64,000 nt of DNA from Pseudobdellovibrionaceae bacterium. Lineage in GTDB: Bacteria; Bdellovibrionota; FAC87; UBA2466; JACKAF01. Positions 51,464-61,080 of the stretch are shown here, in pieces. A program made the position numbers and the translations under genes. Position 1 is the first letter of the stretch; each line of letters opens with the position of its first letter. The stretch lies in NCBI GenBank assembly GCA_020635235.1, contig JACKAF010000001.1:310001-374000 (forward strand), written 5' to 3'. Below the pieces are notes generated by a model, which was not told the origin of the DNA, did not search any database, and was given only the letters and a program-made list of their open reading frames with translations.

Positions 51464-51996
51464 TGTCTGCTTGGGGAGTAATTTTTCTTTTGCTTGCACC
51501 ACTGTGGATGGCTATTTGCCATGCTATCGTCTTGCGGATCCATCGGTTCAAGACTGTTCCGGCCGTGCCACTGACCGCTGCGGTATGTATGGGGGTTGTC
51601 TTTCTACAATGGCTAACACTCGCCCTTACCGAAGGGGCACGCTTTTACAGGAGCGCAACGCCGAGCCTTTTTGCATTTTGTTTAGCAATATTAGGAGCGC
51701 ATTTTTACTTTCATGTATTCAACATGAGCGAGTCGAGTCGCCGCATACGGCTACTGCGACAACTTCTGAAAAAGAAATCGCTAAACGAAACAAGTAAAGC
51801 CTATACGCCTCAAGGGATGTATGAGATTCGCCTGAATCGACTGGTCAGCTGGCGGCAGGTGACGCTCCGGAACGGGATCCTGTACCCTACTGCTTCGGTA
51901 CTTTCCCTTGCAGCGCAGATACTGCTCGCGCTAGAAAAGCTACTTTTCCCGGAAAGGTTTAGCGATCCTCACCACGAAGATCCGGAAGCTGAGTGA
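51463..51996 (+). CDS. small integral membrane protein
   Basis: The 177-residue protein has three hydrophobic segments in the first 90 residues (VIFLLLAPLWMAICHAIVL, AVCMGVVFLQWLTLAL, LFAFCLAILGAHFYFHVF) and another near 155, with a basic cytoplasmic stretch between (RRIRLLRQLLKKKS). GTG start with GGGAG upstream, sharing one base with the stop of the previous gene (TAGTG). The two are presumably partners. Its 3' end overlaps the convergent transporter gene by 38 bases. I do not recognise it. Confidence 0.65.
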   Translation: MSAWGVIFLLLAPLWMAICHAIVLRIHRFKTVPAVPLTAAVCMGVVFLQWLTLALTEGARFYRSATPSLFAFCLAILGAHFYFHVFNMSESSRRIRLLRQLLKKKSLNETSKAYTPQGMYEIRLNRLVSWRQVTLRNGILYPTASVLSLAAQILLALEKLLFPERFSDPHHEDPEAE

Positions 51997-53575
51997 AGTT
52001 CAAGGACAGCTTGGCAATTCTCTGTAGAAAGCCCACCAAATCCAAATGCACTGAGCTAGTGTCCAATGTCTCTTTGATGCCCTGGTGAAGCCGAATCACA
52101 TGCTTTTCATTTGATTCCGCAACCATTTCTTCCACCTCTTCAAAGAGGAGGGCGAGCTTCACAGCAAGGGCTCGGTCAGATGAGGAAAAGTACGCAGTTG
52201 ATAGCTGCAGGCACTCCATTACCTTGGAATGAATGGAAACGATTTCACCCCAACCTTCATCAGAGAACGAGTACCCCTTTTTGGCGGTTTTTTTGACCAG
52301 CGGAAGGATATTTTTTTCAACAACATCCCCAATACTCTCCAAATCACTCGTTCGAAAAAGAAGCTCAAACTCTCGATGCACCTGAGTCTTAGTCATTTCT
52401 GACTGGCTTAGCCGGGTCAGATGCATTTTGATGCCCTTATTGAGGAAATCTACGAGTTGATCCTTCTCTCGAAGTTCATCAATGGAACGGCTCACCGGAT
52501 TCTCAAATAGCACGACCGACTTTTCCACCATCTCCTCTACGTAATCGGACATTCGCAGAATCTCGCGGTGGGCCTGCGCCAATGCCAACTCCGGGGTATC
52601 CAGTGAACGTGAATCCAAATAGTGGAATGTAAACGGTCCGGAATCTTCCTGCTCCGGAATAATTCGAACCACAATCTTGGAACCGAACGAGATAAATGGA
52701 AAAAAGAGGACGGCAAGACCCAAATTGAAGGCAGTATGAGCGTTCGCAATCTGCCTTTCCAACTCCCCGCCAAAATGCCCAACCAGACCGGCAAACTGGG
52801 ACATCAAGGGGTACACCAAAGCAACACCCACCACTTTCACCAGAAAGTGGGCGAGTGCCGTTTGCTTACCCAAAATACCGCCGCGAAAGCCCGCTAAAAA
52901 GCCGGTGGAAGTGGTCCCGAGGTTAGCTCCCAAAATCCAAGGCAGGGCCTCCTGTAGACTGCTCCCCTGGGCAACGAGCAAAGACATGATGAGCGCAATC
53001 GTTGCGGCGCTACTATGAATCATTGCCGTTAGATAGGTCGATAAGATCAAAGCGGCCAGCGGACGGTGGCTGAAATACTGCACACCATGCTGGAACACCT
53101 TGTTCTGTTCCAGCACATTGCCCGCTTCCTTGATGAGATTCATCGAGAGAAACATGATGCCCAAAAACAAGATTGTCCTTGAAACATGCTTGGCACGATC
53201 GGAAGTCGTGAAGAAGCTCAAAGCCACGCCCGCTGTTACCATCAGCATCGCGTAGTGAGAAATTTGAAACGCCATAATCTGAACGATGAGGGTACTTCCT
53301 ACAATCGCGCCCAAAGTTACGGCTAAAACTTGCTTTAGATTGAGGAGGCGGGCGTTCGCTAGCCCAACTAACATCACGGTTACTGCCCCACTACTGCCCA
53401 TCACGATCGCCAATACGAAACCCAAGACACAGGCAGCAAAGAGATTCCCGGCAAATAGATTTATCCAAACCCGGGTGCGGCTCCCGGCAAAATGCTGGAT
53501 CGTCTTTGAAAGGGATTCAATCGCGTAAAGGAGCAGCGCGGAGCCGCCCATCAATGTGAGTAGTGAATTGTTCAA
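51959..53575 (-). CDS. Na/Pi-cotransporter family protein with PhoU-like domain
   Basis: The 538-residue protein has two copies of the NptA core, with the paired motifs VMGSSGAVTVMLVGLA near residue 58 and MIHSSAATIALIMSLL near 180, in eight or so helices up to about residue 315. A soluble PhoU-like helical domain follows. Such proteins carry phosphate with sodium. The start is TTG without a good ribosome site, 25 bases after ftsY. A start at a later ATG (LMGGSALLLYAIE) is possible. Confidence 0.88.
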   Translation of the reverse strand: MNNSLLTLMGGSALLLYAIESLSKTIQHFAGSRTRVWINLFAGNLFAACVLGFVLAIVMGSSGAVTVMLVGLANARLLNLKQVLAVTLGAIVGSTLIVQIMAFQISHYAMLMVTAGVALSFFTTSDRAKHVSRTILFLGIMFLSMNLIKEAGNVLEQNKVFQHGVQYFSHRPLAALILSTYLTAMIHSSAATIALIMSLLVAQGSSLQEALPWILGANLGTTSTGFLAGFRGGILGKQTALAHFLVKVVGVALVYPLMSQFAGLVGHFGGELERQIANAHTAFNLGLAVLFFPFISFGSKIVVRIIPEQEDSGPFTFHYLDSRSLDTPELALAQAHREILRMSDYVEEMVEKSVVLFENPVSRSIDELREKDQLVDFLNKGIKMHLTRLSQSEMTKTQVHREFELLFRTSDLESIGDVVEKNILPLVKKTAKKGYSFSDEGWGEIVSIHSKVMECLQLSTAYFSSSDRALAVKLALLFEEVEEMVAESNEKHVIRLHQGIKETLDTSSVHLDLVGFLQRIAKLSLNFTQLPDLRGEDR

Positions 53576-53600
53576 GGAGCAACCTAAGCCACTAATCAGT

Positions 53601-54701
53601 TTAAGCGGTGCCTAGGACAGCATCAAGGAAAGAATCCGCGTCAAACGGGACCAAATCTTCGACCCCTTCGCCGAGACCAATGTAGCGGACCGGTAGTTTC
53701 AGCTCTGCTGCGATGGAAAGAACCGCACCACCTTTGGCAGTTCCGTCCAGCTTAGTGACGACCACGCCGCTCAGATCAAGCGCCGTTCCGAATTCCTTCG
53801 CCTGCCGTACAGAATTTTGGCCCAGCGTACCATCTAAAACAAGCCAGGTCTCATGTGGAGCCTCCGGGATTACCTTCGTCATGACTCGGTGAACTTTCTT
53901 CAGTTCATCCATCAAGTTGGTTTTCGTATGCAGCCTTCCCGCTGTGTCGAGTATCACGACATCAATCCCACGCGCCACGCCGGCCGTTAACGCGTCAAAG
54001 GCAACGGCGCCCGGATCCCCGCCTTCTCGACCTGCCACCAACTGCGCACCCGATCGATCCGCCCAAACTTTCAACTGAGAGATGGCACCCGCGCGAAACG
54101 TGTCTGCAGCACCCAGCAAGACGGACTTACCTTCTCGCGCGAATCGGCTGGCAAGCTTTCCAATTGTGGTTGTCTTTCCCACGCCGTTGATGCCCACCAC
54201 GCTTATCACCAGCGGCTTCGGGTTTCCGACAGTTTTCTTCTCCACTGCAGCGAATACAGATTCACATTGGGTGCGAACCAAATCTCGAAGACTCGCGCCA
54301 TTCGCCTCGTTGAGGTCCGCTCTCACTCGATCCAAAAGCAAGCTCGTAGTCGCCATGCCCACATCAGCAGCTAGTAGGCCTTCTTCCAGCTCATCCCAGT
54401 CTTTGCTTTCAAACCCCTCCTTCGCCGCTTTCCCAAACAAGTTTTCGAGGTTTCCAAGCAGTCGCGAACGCGTCTTGCCCAGCTTCTCTTTTAGCGACAG
54501 CGGAGGAGTTTCTGGAAGAGTTTCCGCAATCGGCGTCGAAATCTCCGGTTCCTGCTCAGACAGCGGGATTGCGTCTGGTAACTTCTCCGGTTTGGCTTCC
54601 GGTGGAAGGGCTCTATTGGCGCGGCTCCGCAGCCAATAATAGACGGCTCCGGAGACACCAAGAACACCAACAACTATGGGAACGATTTCAAGCCAATTCA
54701 T
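53601..54701 (-). CDS. ftsY: signal recognition particle receptor FtsY
   Basis: FtsY is the SRP receptor GTPase that delivers ribosomes to the translocon. The 366-residue protein begins with a true membrane helix (IVPIVVGVLGVSGAVYYWL), then an acidic linker rich in P and E, the NG domain with GINGVGKTTTIGKLA, DTFRAGA, DTAGR and TKLDGTAKGG. The membrane anchor is not present in E. coli FtsY but occurs in several other groups. It precedes the Na/Pi transporter gene. Confidence 0.95.
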   Translation of the reverse strand: MNWLEIVPIVVGVLGVSGAVYYWLRSRANRALPPEAKPEKLPDAIPLSEQEPEISTPIAETLPETPPLSLKEKLGKTRSRLLGNLENLFGKAAKEGFESKDWDELEEGLLAADVGMATTSLLLDRVRADLNEANGASLRDLVRTQCESVFAAVEKKTVGNPKPLVISVVGINGVGKTTTIGKLASRFAREGKSVLLGAADTFRAGAISQLKVWADRSGAQLVAGREGGDPGAVAFDALTAGVARGIDVVILDTAGRLHTKTNLMDELKKVHRVMTKVIPEAPHETWLVLDGTLGQNSVRQAKEFGTALDLSGVVVTKLDGTAKGGAVLSIAAELKLPVRYIGLGEGVEDLVPFDADSFLDAVLGTA

Positions 54702-54756
54702 GCCGGTAGTCTTATAACAGCTTGTCGGCGGATTGCAATTCGGGGAGGGATGTCAG

Positions 54757-56145
54757 CTACTCGGAGGGTGTTTCTGCAGTGGGCTTTTCTTCTTTTACGA
54801 TCGATTCGAGGTGCCGGTAGATGGTGCGGGGGTGAACTCCTAGTAGACGCGCGGCGAGGCGCTTATCACCACGCGTACTCTTCAAGGTCCGATCCATCAC
54901 GAGCTTTTCTATCTGCCTCAAAGTCAATCCCACCGGAATCACAATCGTTTTGTGTTCCTTTTTCCCCCCTGCGATTTCGGGAGGGAGATCCTCGACTTCG
55001 ACAGACCCGGTGCGATTAAGAACGACAACTCGCTCCATGACATTCTCGAGTTCTCGAACGTTACCTGGCCAGGCATAGCGGATCAAGGCATCCAAAGTTT
55101 CAGAGTGAAGAATCGGAATAGATCTCCCATTCTTCTTGGCAGAAGTTTCCAGAAACCTCCGCGCAAGGAGGGGGATATCTTCCACGCGTTCACGCAAAGG
55201 CGGAACGTTGATATGGATGACATTCAACCGATAAAAGAGGTCCTCTCTAAAGACCCCTTCGGCAACGGCTTTTTTTAGGTCGGTATTGGAAGCGCTAATG
55301 ACCCGGGTTTCCACATATCGGGTTTGATTACTCCCCAGCCGTTCGAATTCACCTTCTTGCAAAAAACGAAGAAGTTTTGTCTGTAACGATTGTGGAGCGA
55401 TTCCGATTTCATCCAGAAATAGCGTCCCACCGTGGGCAAGTTCTACGCGGCCCTTCTTGGTTTTGGCTGCCCCGGTGTACGCCCCCGGTTCATAACCAAA
55501 TAGCTCGGCTTCCAAAAGATTGTCGGGAATGGCCGTGCAGTTAATTTTTACAAACATCCCGCTAGATTCTTGGCTGTTCCGGTGAAGGTACTCCGCCAAA
55601 AGTCCTTTCCCCGTGCCGCTTTCCCCACCGATCAGTACGTTGGCTCGGCTGCGGGCGGCCTGCTCCACGAGATCCATCATTCCCTTCAAGGCAGCAGAAC
55701 GACCAATTATCGGGCGGTCCTTTCCTTGCATCTGGCTCTTAAGCTCCTCGCGCAACGAGAGGTTTTCCGCAACCAGCTTCCGTTTCTCTACCGCCTTGTG
55801 CACCACTCGCAATACTTGCATCCGCTGCAGAGGCTTGGTGATGAAGTCATAGGCGCCTTTTTTCATCGCTTCGACCGCTATTTCGACAGTGCCGTAGGCA
55901 GTGACCAGAATCACTTCAATCGAGGGGTGCGAGGTGCGCACGACCTCAAGCAGATCCAGACCACTCATGGCTCCCATGCGAAGATCGGTCAGCACCACGT
56001 CGATGTGGCCATTCTGCAAGATCGGCACAACGTCCTTGGCATTCTGAAAGCGGTGCACCTCTGCCCCATCCGATTTCAAAATTCGTTCTAAGCTGTCTAG
56101 GTTCGATAGCTCGTCGTCCACTATCGCAATGCTGTACTTGGACAT
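54757..56145 (-). CDS. sigma-54-dependent response regulator (NtrC family)
   Basis: The 462-residue protein has a receiver domain (AIVDDELSNLDSLERIL with the phosphorylation aspartate in VVLTDLRMG), a sigma-54 AAA+ domain (GESGTGKGLLAEYLH, GAYTGAAKTKKG, GGTLFLDEI, AWPGNVRELENV) and a Fis-type helix-turn-helix (LAARLLGVHPRTIYRHLE). The sigma-54 contact loop reads GAYTGA instead of GAFTGA. The ATG has GGGAG six bases upstream, after the kinase stop. With its kinase it should drive promoters such as the one before the GFND genes, although that link is only inferred. Confidence 0.94.
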   Translation of the reverse strand: MSKYSIAIVDDELSNLDSLERILKSDGAEVHRFQNAKDVVPILQNGHIDVVLTDLRMGAMSGLDLLEVVRTSHPSIEVILVTAYGTVEIAVEAMKKGAYDFITKPLQRMQVLRVVHKAVEKRKLVAENLSLREELKSQMQGKDRPIIGRSAALKGMMDLVEQAARSRANVLIGGESGTGKGLLAEYLHRNSQESSGMFVKINCTAIPDNLLEAELFGYEPGAYTGAAKTKKGRVELAHGGTLFLDEIGIAPQSLQTKLLRFLQEGEFERLGSNQTRYVETRVISASNTDLKKAVAEGVFREDLFYRLNVIHINVPPLRERVEDIPLLARRFLETSAKKNGRSIPILHSETLDALIRYAWPGNVRELENVMERVVVLNRTGSVEVEDLPPEIAGGKKEHKTIVIPVGLTLRQIEKLVMDRTLKSTRGDKRLAARLLGVHPRTIYRHLESIVKEEKPTAETPSE

Positions 56146-56167
56146 AATTTCTCCCTGCCTGGGGCTG

Positions 56168-57616
56168 CTAAACCGGAAACTGGAATTCGAAAGTGGTTCC
56201 CTTACCGAGCTGACTGTCACAACGGATTGAACCATGCGCTTCTTCAACGATATTCTTGGTCAGCACCAAACCCAGGCCTGTCCCGTCCCGTTTAGTCGTA
56301 AAAAACGGTGAAAACGTGTTCCGGCGGGTAGATTCATTCATTCCAAAGCCTGTGTCCTGAAACTCTATTGTTGAAGTGTTGTTCTCCACTCGGGATCGGA
56401 CCGTTAGAGTTCCCCCTAGCGGCATGGCTTCACGCGCATTCTTTAATACATTGAGGAACACCTGCTTCAACCGCGAGCGACTCGTTTTTACGTATATTTC
56501 CGTCGGGGTCAGATCGGTTACTACTTCTATACCTTTGGCCTTATTCTCCTCTTTAGAGAAATTAAGGATTTCTTCGAGCACTTCGTGCGCTTCGACGGAG
56601 TCTTCTCGACTGGAAGGAACGCGGGCCCTAACCAGGTAGCTTTCTGTAATCTGATTGAGCCGTTCGATTTCGCGCGACACACTTCTTAGTGTGGATTTAA
56701 TTTCTTCTCCAGAATTGTTCATCTCGCTTTCCAACCAATCAATATTTAAACTAATCGAGTTGAGTGGATTGCGAATTTCGTGAACTACCTCCGCCGACAA
56801 CTGCCCTACGGCCGCAAGACGCTCGGCCTGAAGCAGCTCCTTCTGCTGCACCTGAATTTTCTTATCTCTTTCCAGAAGAGCGTTCAACATACGGTTGTAT
56901 TCACGTGCCAGCATCGACACTTCATCTTTGGGTGCCGCCTTCACTTTAAGACTTTGGCTCAGATCTCCATCCGCAATTTTCTTGATACTGCCGATTAAGG
57001 CGGGCAAGGGTTGCAAAACCTTTATTGAGAATAGGAGAGTAAAAATTCCAAAAACAACAACAAGTGTCGATAAAATGAGATTCCAAATTAGATTGTCACG
57101 ACCTTCCGCTTGGACGGCCAGGGTTACATTGGCGGCTTCCTTGTCCAGCCGTTCTGAGAGAGTCTTAAGCCGAGTTCGAAGGTTGACATAGAGTCGTTTG
57201 AATTCCTTACCTTCTGTGGTTTGGGAGAGTTGCTCAAACTCTGATCTTGTCTGCTGAAAGAGACTGGAAATTTCTTCAATACCGTTTCCGTTCTTCTGAT
57301 ACTTTGCAAGCAACTGCTCGCCTAAACTAAACTTCCGAAGAATTATGTAAGGGTACAGGTCACGTGCCACTCTAGAGAAAGTACTTTGCTCTGAAGTTCT
57401 TCCAGCTGGAAAGTAAAAACGGCGAAGGTCATCGGCGAGCGTGTATGTCTTGGCCTGCAGCTCTACAGTGAGGCGCGACAATGGAATGATCAGCTGGTTC
57501 ACTAGAACCAGTCGCTCATTCGATCTAGAAAGGCGCGCGTAGTTATAGACGGCAGCGCCGGCAAACACTAATAAAACGGCCAAATAGCAGCCGATGACTT
57601 TGCTTCGAATGCTCAT
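56168..57616 (-). CDS. sensor histidine kinase
   Basis: The 482-residue kinase has an N-terminal membrane helix, an extracytoplasmic helical sensor region (about 35-165), a second helix (LILSTLVVVFGIFTLLFSI), a HAMP linker, the phospho-acceptor HEIRNPLNSISLNID near 264, and the ATPase boxes NVLKNAREAM, DTGFGMNE and GTGLGLVLTKNIV. Signal unknown. It is immediately followed by the NtrC-type regulator, so the pair forms one two-component system. Confidence 0.94.
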   Translation of the reverse strand: MSIRSKVIGCYLAVLLVFAGAAVYNYARLSRSNERLVLVNQLIIPLSRLTVELQAKTYTLADDLRRFYFPAGRTSEQSTFSRVARDLYPYIILRKFSLGEQLLAKYQKNGNGIEEISSLFQQTRSEFEQLSQTTEGKEFKRLYVNLRTRLKTLSERLDKEAANVTLAVQAEGRDNLIWNLILSTLVVVFGIFTLLFSIKVLQPLPALIGSIKKIADGDLSQSLKVKAAPKDEVSMLAREYNRMLNALLERDKKIQVQQKELLQAERLAAVGQLSAEVVHEIRNPLNSISLNIDWLESEMNNSGEEIKSTLRSVSREIERLNQITESYLVRARVPSSREDSVEAHEVLEEILNFSKEENKAKGIEVVTDLTPTEIYVKTSRSRLKQVFLNVLKNAREAMPLGGTLTVRSRVENNTSTIEFQDTGFGMNESTRRNTFSPFFTTKRDGTGLGLVLTKNIVEEAHGSIRCDSQLGKGTTFEFQFPV

Positions 57617-57705
57617 TGAGATTGAGGTGAAGAGAGTGTGGAGCCGGAAAGGGAAAGGGTTCCCCTATCTTTATTTTACTGGATTTCGCGGGTTGGGGAA
57701 AGGTG

Positions 57706-57745
57706 CGCAAAAGAAAAGCGCGGCACCGGTAAACCGGGCCGCGCT
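57706..57745 (-). terminator. intrinsic terminator after the barrel gene
   Basis: On the minus strand AGCGCGGC pairs with GCCGCGCT, with CCGG/CCGG inside and a TTTA loop, followed by TTTTCTTTT. It lies some 20 bases after the stop of the 273-residue protein. Confidence 0.85.
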
Positions 57746-57766
57746 GCAAAACGGGAGTAGAAGCTA

Positions 57767-58588
57767 TTAGAAGTTGACGCGCAGACTGCCGCCGTAGGTA
57801 ACAACGCTGGACTGCAGATCGTAGTTACCAAGTGCGGAAATATCCACGTTGCCGCCGCGTCCAAGCACAAAACCAAGCCGGCCGACAACTTCGCCGCTCG
57901 ACGTGGTGCCCACATTGGTGTGCTTATAGCCACCACCGAAGTAGTACATTGCGCCGCCTAGCGTAAAAAATCCAGATAACGTGTAGTTGTCCGTGGCACT
58001 GATGTCATTGAACGTGAGGTTGGCTTCAATGTTGTTGTTGCGATTCTTTCCGGAGTAGCCCAAACCGATCGTTCCCGCGATGGGATTCGTCGTACCGCCC
58101 ATCGTGGTGCCTACAGCGACACCCAGCGACATTCCCTGATCCCGCGCCGGGTTGAGGTTGATGGTTCCCTTGACCGTGCTGAGGTTGGTGCCGGTGCTTT
58201 CGAGGGAGGTAAAATAGCTTGCGCCAACGTTCACAACGCGGCGCTTACCCAAACTAAATCCAATACCGCCACCCGCCACGTCTGTGCTCTGGTCCGGGTC
58301 AAAGCTTGATCCCGACCGAGTACCGACGGCGAAAAGAGCCAGGCGGCCGTTAGAGTACGCCAGCGAAGGCGTCAACGACTGGACCGGGGTAGCATCAGAC
58401 GTTCGAGTGTACTTCGCTTCGAGACTCGTACCGTCGTCCCGGGACATCTGTCCGGGATTGGCCGCACTGTTATGATCCGGGTACAAGAAACCCAACCCAC
58501 CACGGATGACCTTCATCTTTCTTGCACCTTGGGCACCGAAAGAAAAGGCTAGGGCCAAGGCGAGGACGAACACATACGAACGCTTCAT
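57767..58588 (-). CDS. outer-membrane beta-barrel protein
   Basis: The 273-residue product has a signal peptide (VFVLALALAFSFGAQGA) and glycine-, serine- and threonine-rich alternating strands (GLGYSGKNRNNNIEANLTFN, YYFGGGYKHTN), ending in SLRVNF with the C-terminal Phe typical of outer-membrane proteins. The start MKRSYVFVL has a GGGGGAG run just upstream. It has its own terminator. No family name can be assigned. Confidence 0.75.
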   Translation of the reverse strand: MKRSYVFVLALALAFSFGAQGARKMKVIRGGLGFLYPDHNSAANPGQMSRDDGTSLEAKYTRTSDATPVQSLTPSLAYSNGRLALFAVGTRSGSSFDPDQSTDVAGGGIGFSLGKRRVVNVGASYFTSLESTGTNLSTVKGTINLNPARDQGMSLGVAVGTTMGGTTNPIAGTIGLGYSGKNRNNNIEANLTFNDISATDNYTLSGFFTLGGAMYYFGGGYKHTNVGTTSSGEVVGRLGFVLGRGGNVDISALGNYDLQSSVVTYGGSLRVNF

Positions 58589-58714
58589 ATCTCCCCCAAA
58601 ATTGAACTCACGAGCTAAAAACAATCTACATGGGGGTTATCGGCACCCTTTTGTAGAGCCGTAGGACAAAATTGCGTCCCATGAGGATCAACGAACGCTT
58701 CGCATTATGTATTC

Positions 58715-59197
58715 TTAGGTCTTAGATTTTTCTCGACAGAGAACTGTAAGACGCGGCTCTAGTGTGGAGAGGTTGAGTACTCCCTCCCAGCCTTCCACCT
58801 TTTTGCCGCGGTGATACAAAACAGAATAAGGTAGGGTTCCGGTCCAGGTAGGATCCAGACTTCGAACATAGTCTTCGGCATCGCCTTCCGGTTTGAGATA
58901 GGTAGCGTAGCTGGGCTTCAGAACTTGATCCACCCACTTTTGAGAAAACTGTTTTTGCGAAAAGGGATTGCTGATATCCACGATCACGGGTTGGACAAAC
59001 TGGCGCTGCTCAAGCCACTTCAATAATATAGGCAGCTCTTTCAAGCACGGGTGGCACCAGGTGGCCCAGAAATGGTAGAGCACGCATTGCCCTTTCTTGA
59101 GGCTTACAAGATCTTTTGAAGAAAGCACGCGGCTCGACCCGAGCGCTGGAGTCGCCAACGCCCAGAATAGAATCGTGCACGCCCACAGGTGATTCAC
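58715..59197 (-). CDS. TlpA-like periplasmic thioredoxin
   Basis: The 160-residue protein has a signal peptide (ending near PALG) and a thioredoxin fold with the active site FWATWCHPCLKELPILL (CHPC). It resembles TlpA/ResA-type disulfide reductases used in cytochrome c or copper-site maturation. The GTG start overlaps the stop of the glycosyltransferase gene by four bases (GTGA), after GAGG at seven bases. Confidence 0.88.
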   Translation of the reverse strand: MNHLWACTILFWALATPALGSSRVLSSKDLVSLKKGQCVLYHFWATWCHPCLKELPILLKWLEQRQFVQPVIVDISNPFSQKQFSQKWVDQVLKPSYATYLKPEGDAEDYVRSLDPTWTGTLPYSVLYHRGKKVEGWEGVLNLSTLEPRLTVLCREKSKT

Positions 59198-60429
59198 AGG
59201 TTTGCCTCACTGAGGGAGAGACGTGTCCGTAAAACCTCGTCAGAAAACAGCCGAATAAGCTTTTCTTTCGCGAATCGAGAAAACACGGAATCCGGGTTTC
59301 CTTGAGCGAGCTCCGAGAGTTCCGCTTCGGACCGATTCTTGAGTTGCCTGATAAATGATACAAGTTGTTCAGGATGACCGTGCTCAACATGAAACCCACC
59401 TGGGAAGTCCGCCATGAGATCGGTGACGTGGCTTTCTTGTGGACCGACAAAAATGTAGGGCTTCGCGGTTGCCAGTACGCCATAAATCTTGCTGGGATGG
59501 ACCAACCCCTTCACACCCGATCCCATGACAACGAGGTGAACGTCGGCCGTATTCAACGAATGGCGCAACATTTCCAGTGGTTGGTGAGGAACTTGTAGAA
59601 CATTGCTAAGGTTGTGCTTGTCCACAAATTCCGATACGTCCTTAACCCGAAGGCCCGTACCGATGAAGAGGAAGAGTACATCCGGTTCTTCCTGCAAAAG
59701 TCTTGCAGCCTCCAAAACGGTGTCCAACGGGTGCGCAATACTGTGGTTTCCCGAGTAGCACACGACAAATTTATTTTGAATCCCATATTTCTGACTGAAC
59801 GGATTCTTTTTCTTACCGACGCTCGTTTCTCTGTTTTGGACGGGCCAGGGCGGAATAATGGAAATCTTTTCAGGGGGTGCCCCGTGGTTACGGACTCGCT
59901 TTTCCATCCATCTATCTAGAACCACTATGTGATCGCTCGCGCGGACACTAAAATTGAAAAGCATGAATAGTAGCCGCGTTACCAAGGATTTAGGCTTCAG
60001 ATACCCCACTTCCACTGCGGTATGTGGGTTGAGGTCCATCATCCACTGAATACAACGCTCCTTGCGCAATCTAGCAAAAATTACCCCCAAAACTCCGATC
60101 ATTGGAGGGGATGTGAAAACGATAAGCACATCCTGCCGCTCCAAAAAAAGGAGTTTCCAGGCCGCGGAAAGTAGAAATGTGCTGGCGTCGCAAAGACGCG
60201 TGAGGATGTTTTTCTTGCCAAAACCGGTAGAGAAAACACGATGGACTTCAATGCCCTGCAGATTTTCCCGCGAAGGGTAGCGCCGCTTCCTGTTGTTGTA
60301 TTCCCGCTTGTCCGCGACGACCGTGACGGAGTGCCCCTCTTGGCGCAATTCCATAGCCAGATCGGTGACGTGAAGGGCAGTCGCCACCGTGTCGGGCATG
60401 AACACCTGATTGAGCAGTAGAACTCTCAT
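59194..60429 (-). CDS. group 4 glycosyltransferase
   Basis: The 411-residue protein has the GT-B layout of the GT4 family: LLLNQVFMPDTVATALHV and ELRQEGHSVTVVADK at the start, FVVCYSGNHSIAHPLDTVLE near residue 223, and VMGSGVKGLVHPSKIYGVLATAKP near 300. It resembles WcaI/WbuB-type enzymes that add amino sugars to envelope polysaccharides; the substrate is unknown. No ribosome site precedes the ATG, and a TACAAA hexamer lies four bases upstream. It is coupled to the thioredoxin gene. Confidence 0.88.
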   Translation of the reverse strand: MRVLLLNQVFMPDTVATALHVTDLAMELRQEGHSVTVVADKREYNNRKRRYPSRENLQGIEVHRVFSTGFGKKNILTRLCDASTFLLSAAWKLLFLERQDVLIVFTSPPMIGVLGVIFARLRKERCIQWMMDLNPHTAVEVGYLKPKSLVTRLLFMLFNFSVRASDHIVVLDRWMEKRVRNHGAPPEKISIIPPWPVQNRETSVGKKKNPFSQKYGIQNKFVVCYSGNHSIAHPLDTVLEAARLLQEEPDVLFLFIGTGLRVKDVSEFVDKHNLSNVLQVPHQPLEMLRHSLNTADVHLVVMGSGVKGLVHPSKIYGVLATAKPYIFVGPQESHVTDLMADFPGGFHVEHGHPEQLVSFIRQLKNRSEAELSELAQGNPDSVFSRFAKEKLIRLFSDEVLRTRLSLSEANL

Positions 60430-60476
60430 GGGATTTGTAATCTTTACGGCTATTTGGACAGAATAGCCCCAGTCAG

Positions 60477-60505
60477 TTGATTTGCAAAGGCATCCCGCCT
60501 AATCT
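60477..60505 (+). promoter_or_regulatory. SCO gene promoter placing the start codon at +1
   Basis: TTGATT (60477-60482), 17 bases, TAATCT (60500-60505), then seven bases and ATG. The -10 is weak, the spacing exact. Confidence 0.4.
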
Positions 60506-60512
60506 CGGGCCC

Positions 60513-61067
60513 ATGAAAAAGCTAACCCCCCTACTATTGGCTCTGGCACTGGTATTCGTAGGCTGTACGCGCAAGGAAGCACCGAAGCTTCCCCCATACG
60601 CCGCCTACACTTTTCAGGACCAGAATGGAAAAAATGTCGAATTCGAACGCTTTAAGGGCAAACCGACGTTTGTATCCTTTATATTCACGCGTTGCCCGAT
60701 GCCGGACATGTGCCCGTTGACGATGCAAAAAACCAAGAAGGTATATGACCAGGCGAAGGCCGCGGGCCTGTCGGCGAACTTCGTGATATTCACCATAGAT
60801 CCGGTATTCGATACACCGGAAGTGATGACGGAGTACGCAAAACGGTATCAGCTAAACCCCGACGATTTCACGTTGCTGACCGGGACAGACGAGACTATTT
60901 CGAAGATCGCCTCCGAGCTCGCCAATGTAGTTGCGATCCCATCTGCCAATTACATCACGCACAACGTAAAAAGCGTCCTTCTGAACTCGCAACTGGAAGT
61001 GGTGGAGGAATATAAGGATAACGAGTGGAAAGCAGAGGACGCTGTAGCAAAACTAAAGACCCTCTAA
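60513..61067 (+). CDS. SCO1/SenC family lipoprotein
   Basis: SCO proteins deliver copper to cytochrome c oxidase. The 184-residue protein has a lipoprotein signal (lipobox VGC) and a thioredoxin fold with the copper motif FTRCPMPDMCP, whose cysteines are five residues apart; this CPxPxxC spacing is a recognised variant of the usual CxxxC. The conserved histidine is in THNVKSV. I start at MKKLTPLLLAL; the longer frame begins inside the promoter. Convergent with the cytochrome fusion gene, 13 bases apart. Confidence 0.9.
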   Translation: MKKLTPLLLALALVFVGCTRKEAPKLPPYAAYTFQDQNGKNVEFERFKGKPTFVSFIFTRCPMPDMCPLTMQKTKKVYDQAKAAGLSANFVIFTIDPVFDTPEVMTEYAKRYQLNPDDFTLLTGTDETISKIASELANVVAIPSANYITHNVKSVLLNSQLEVVEEYKDNEWKAEDAVAKLKTL

Positions 61068-61080
61068 GGCGGCCGAGGCA

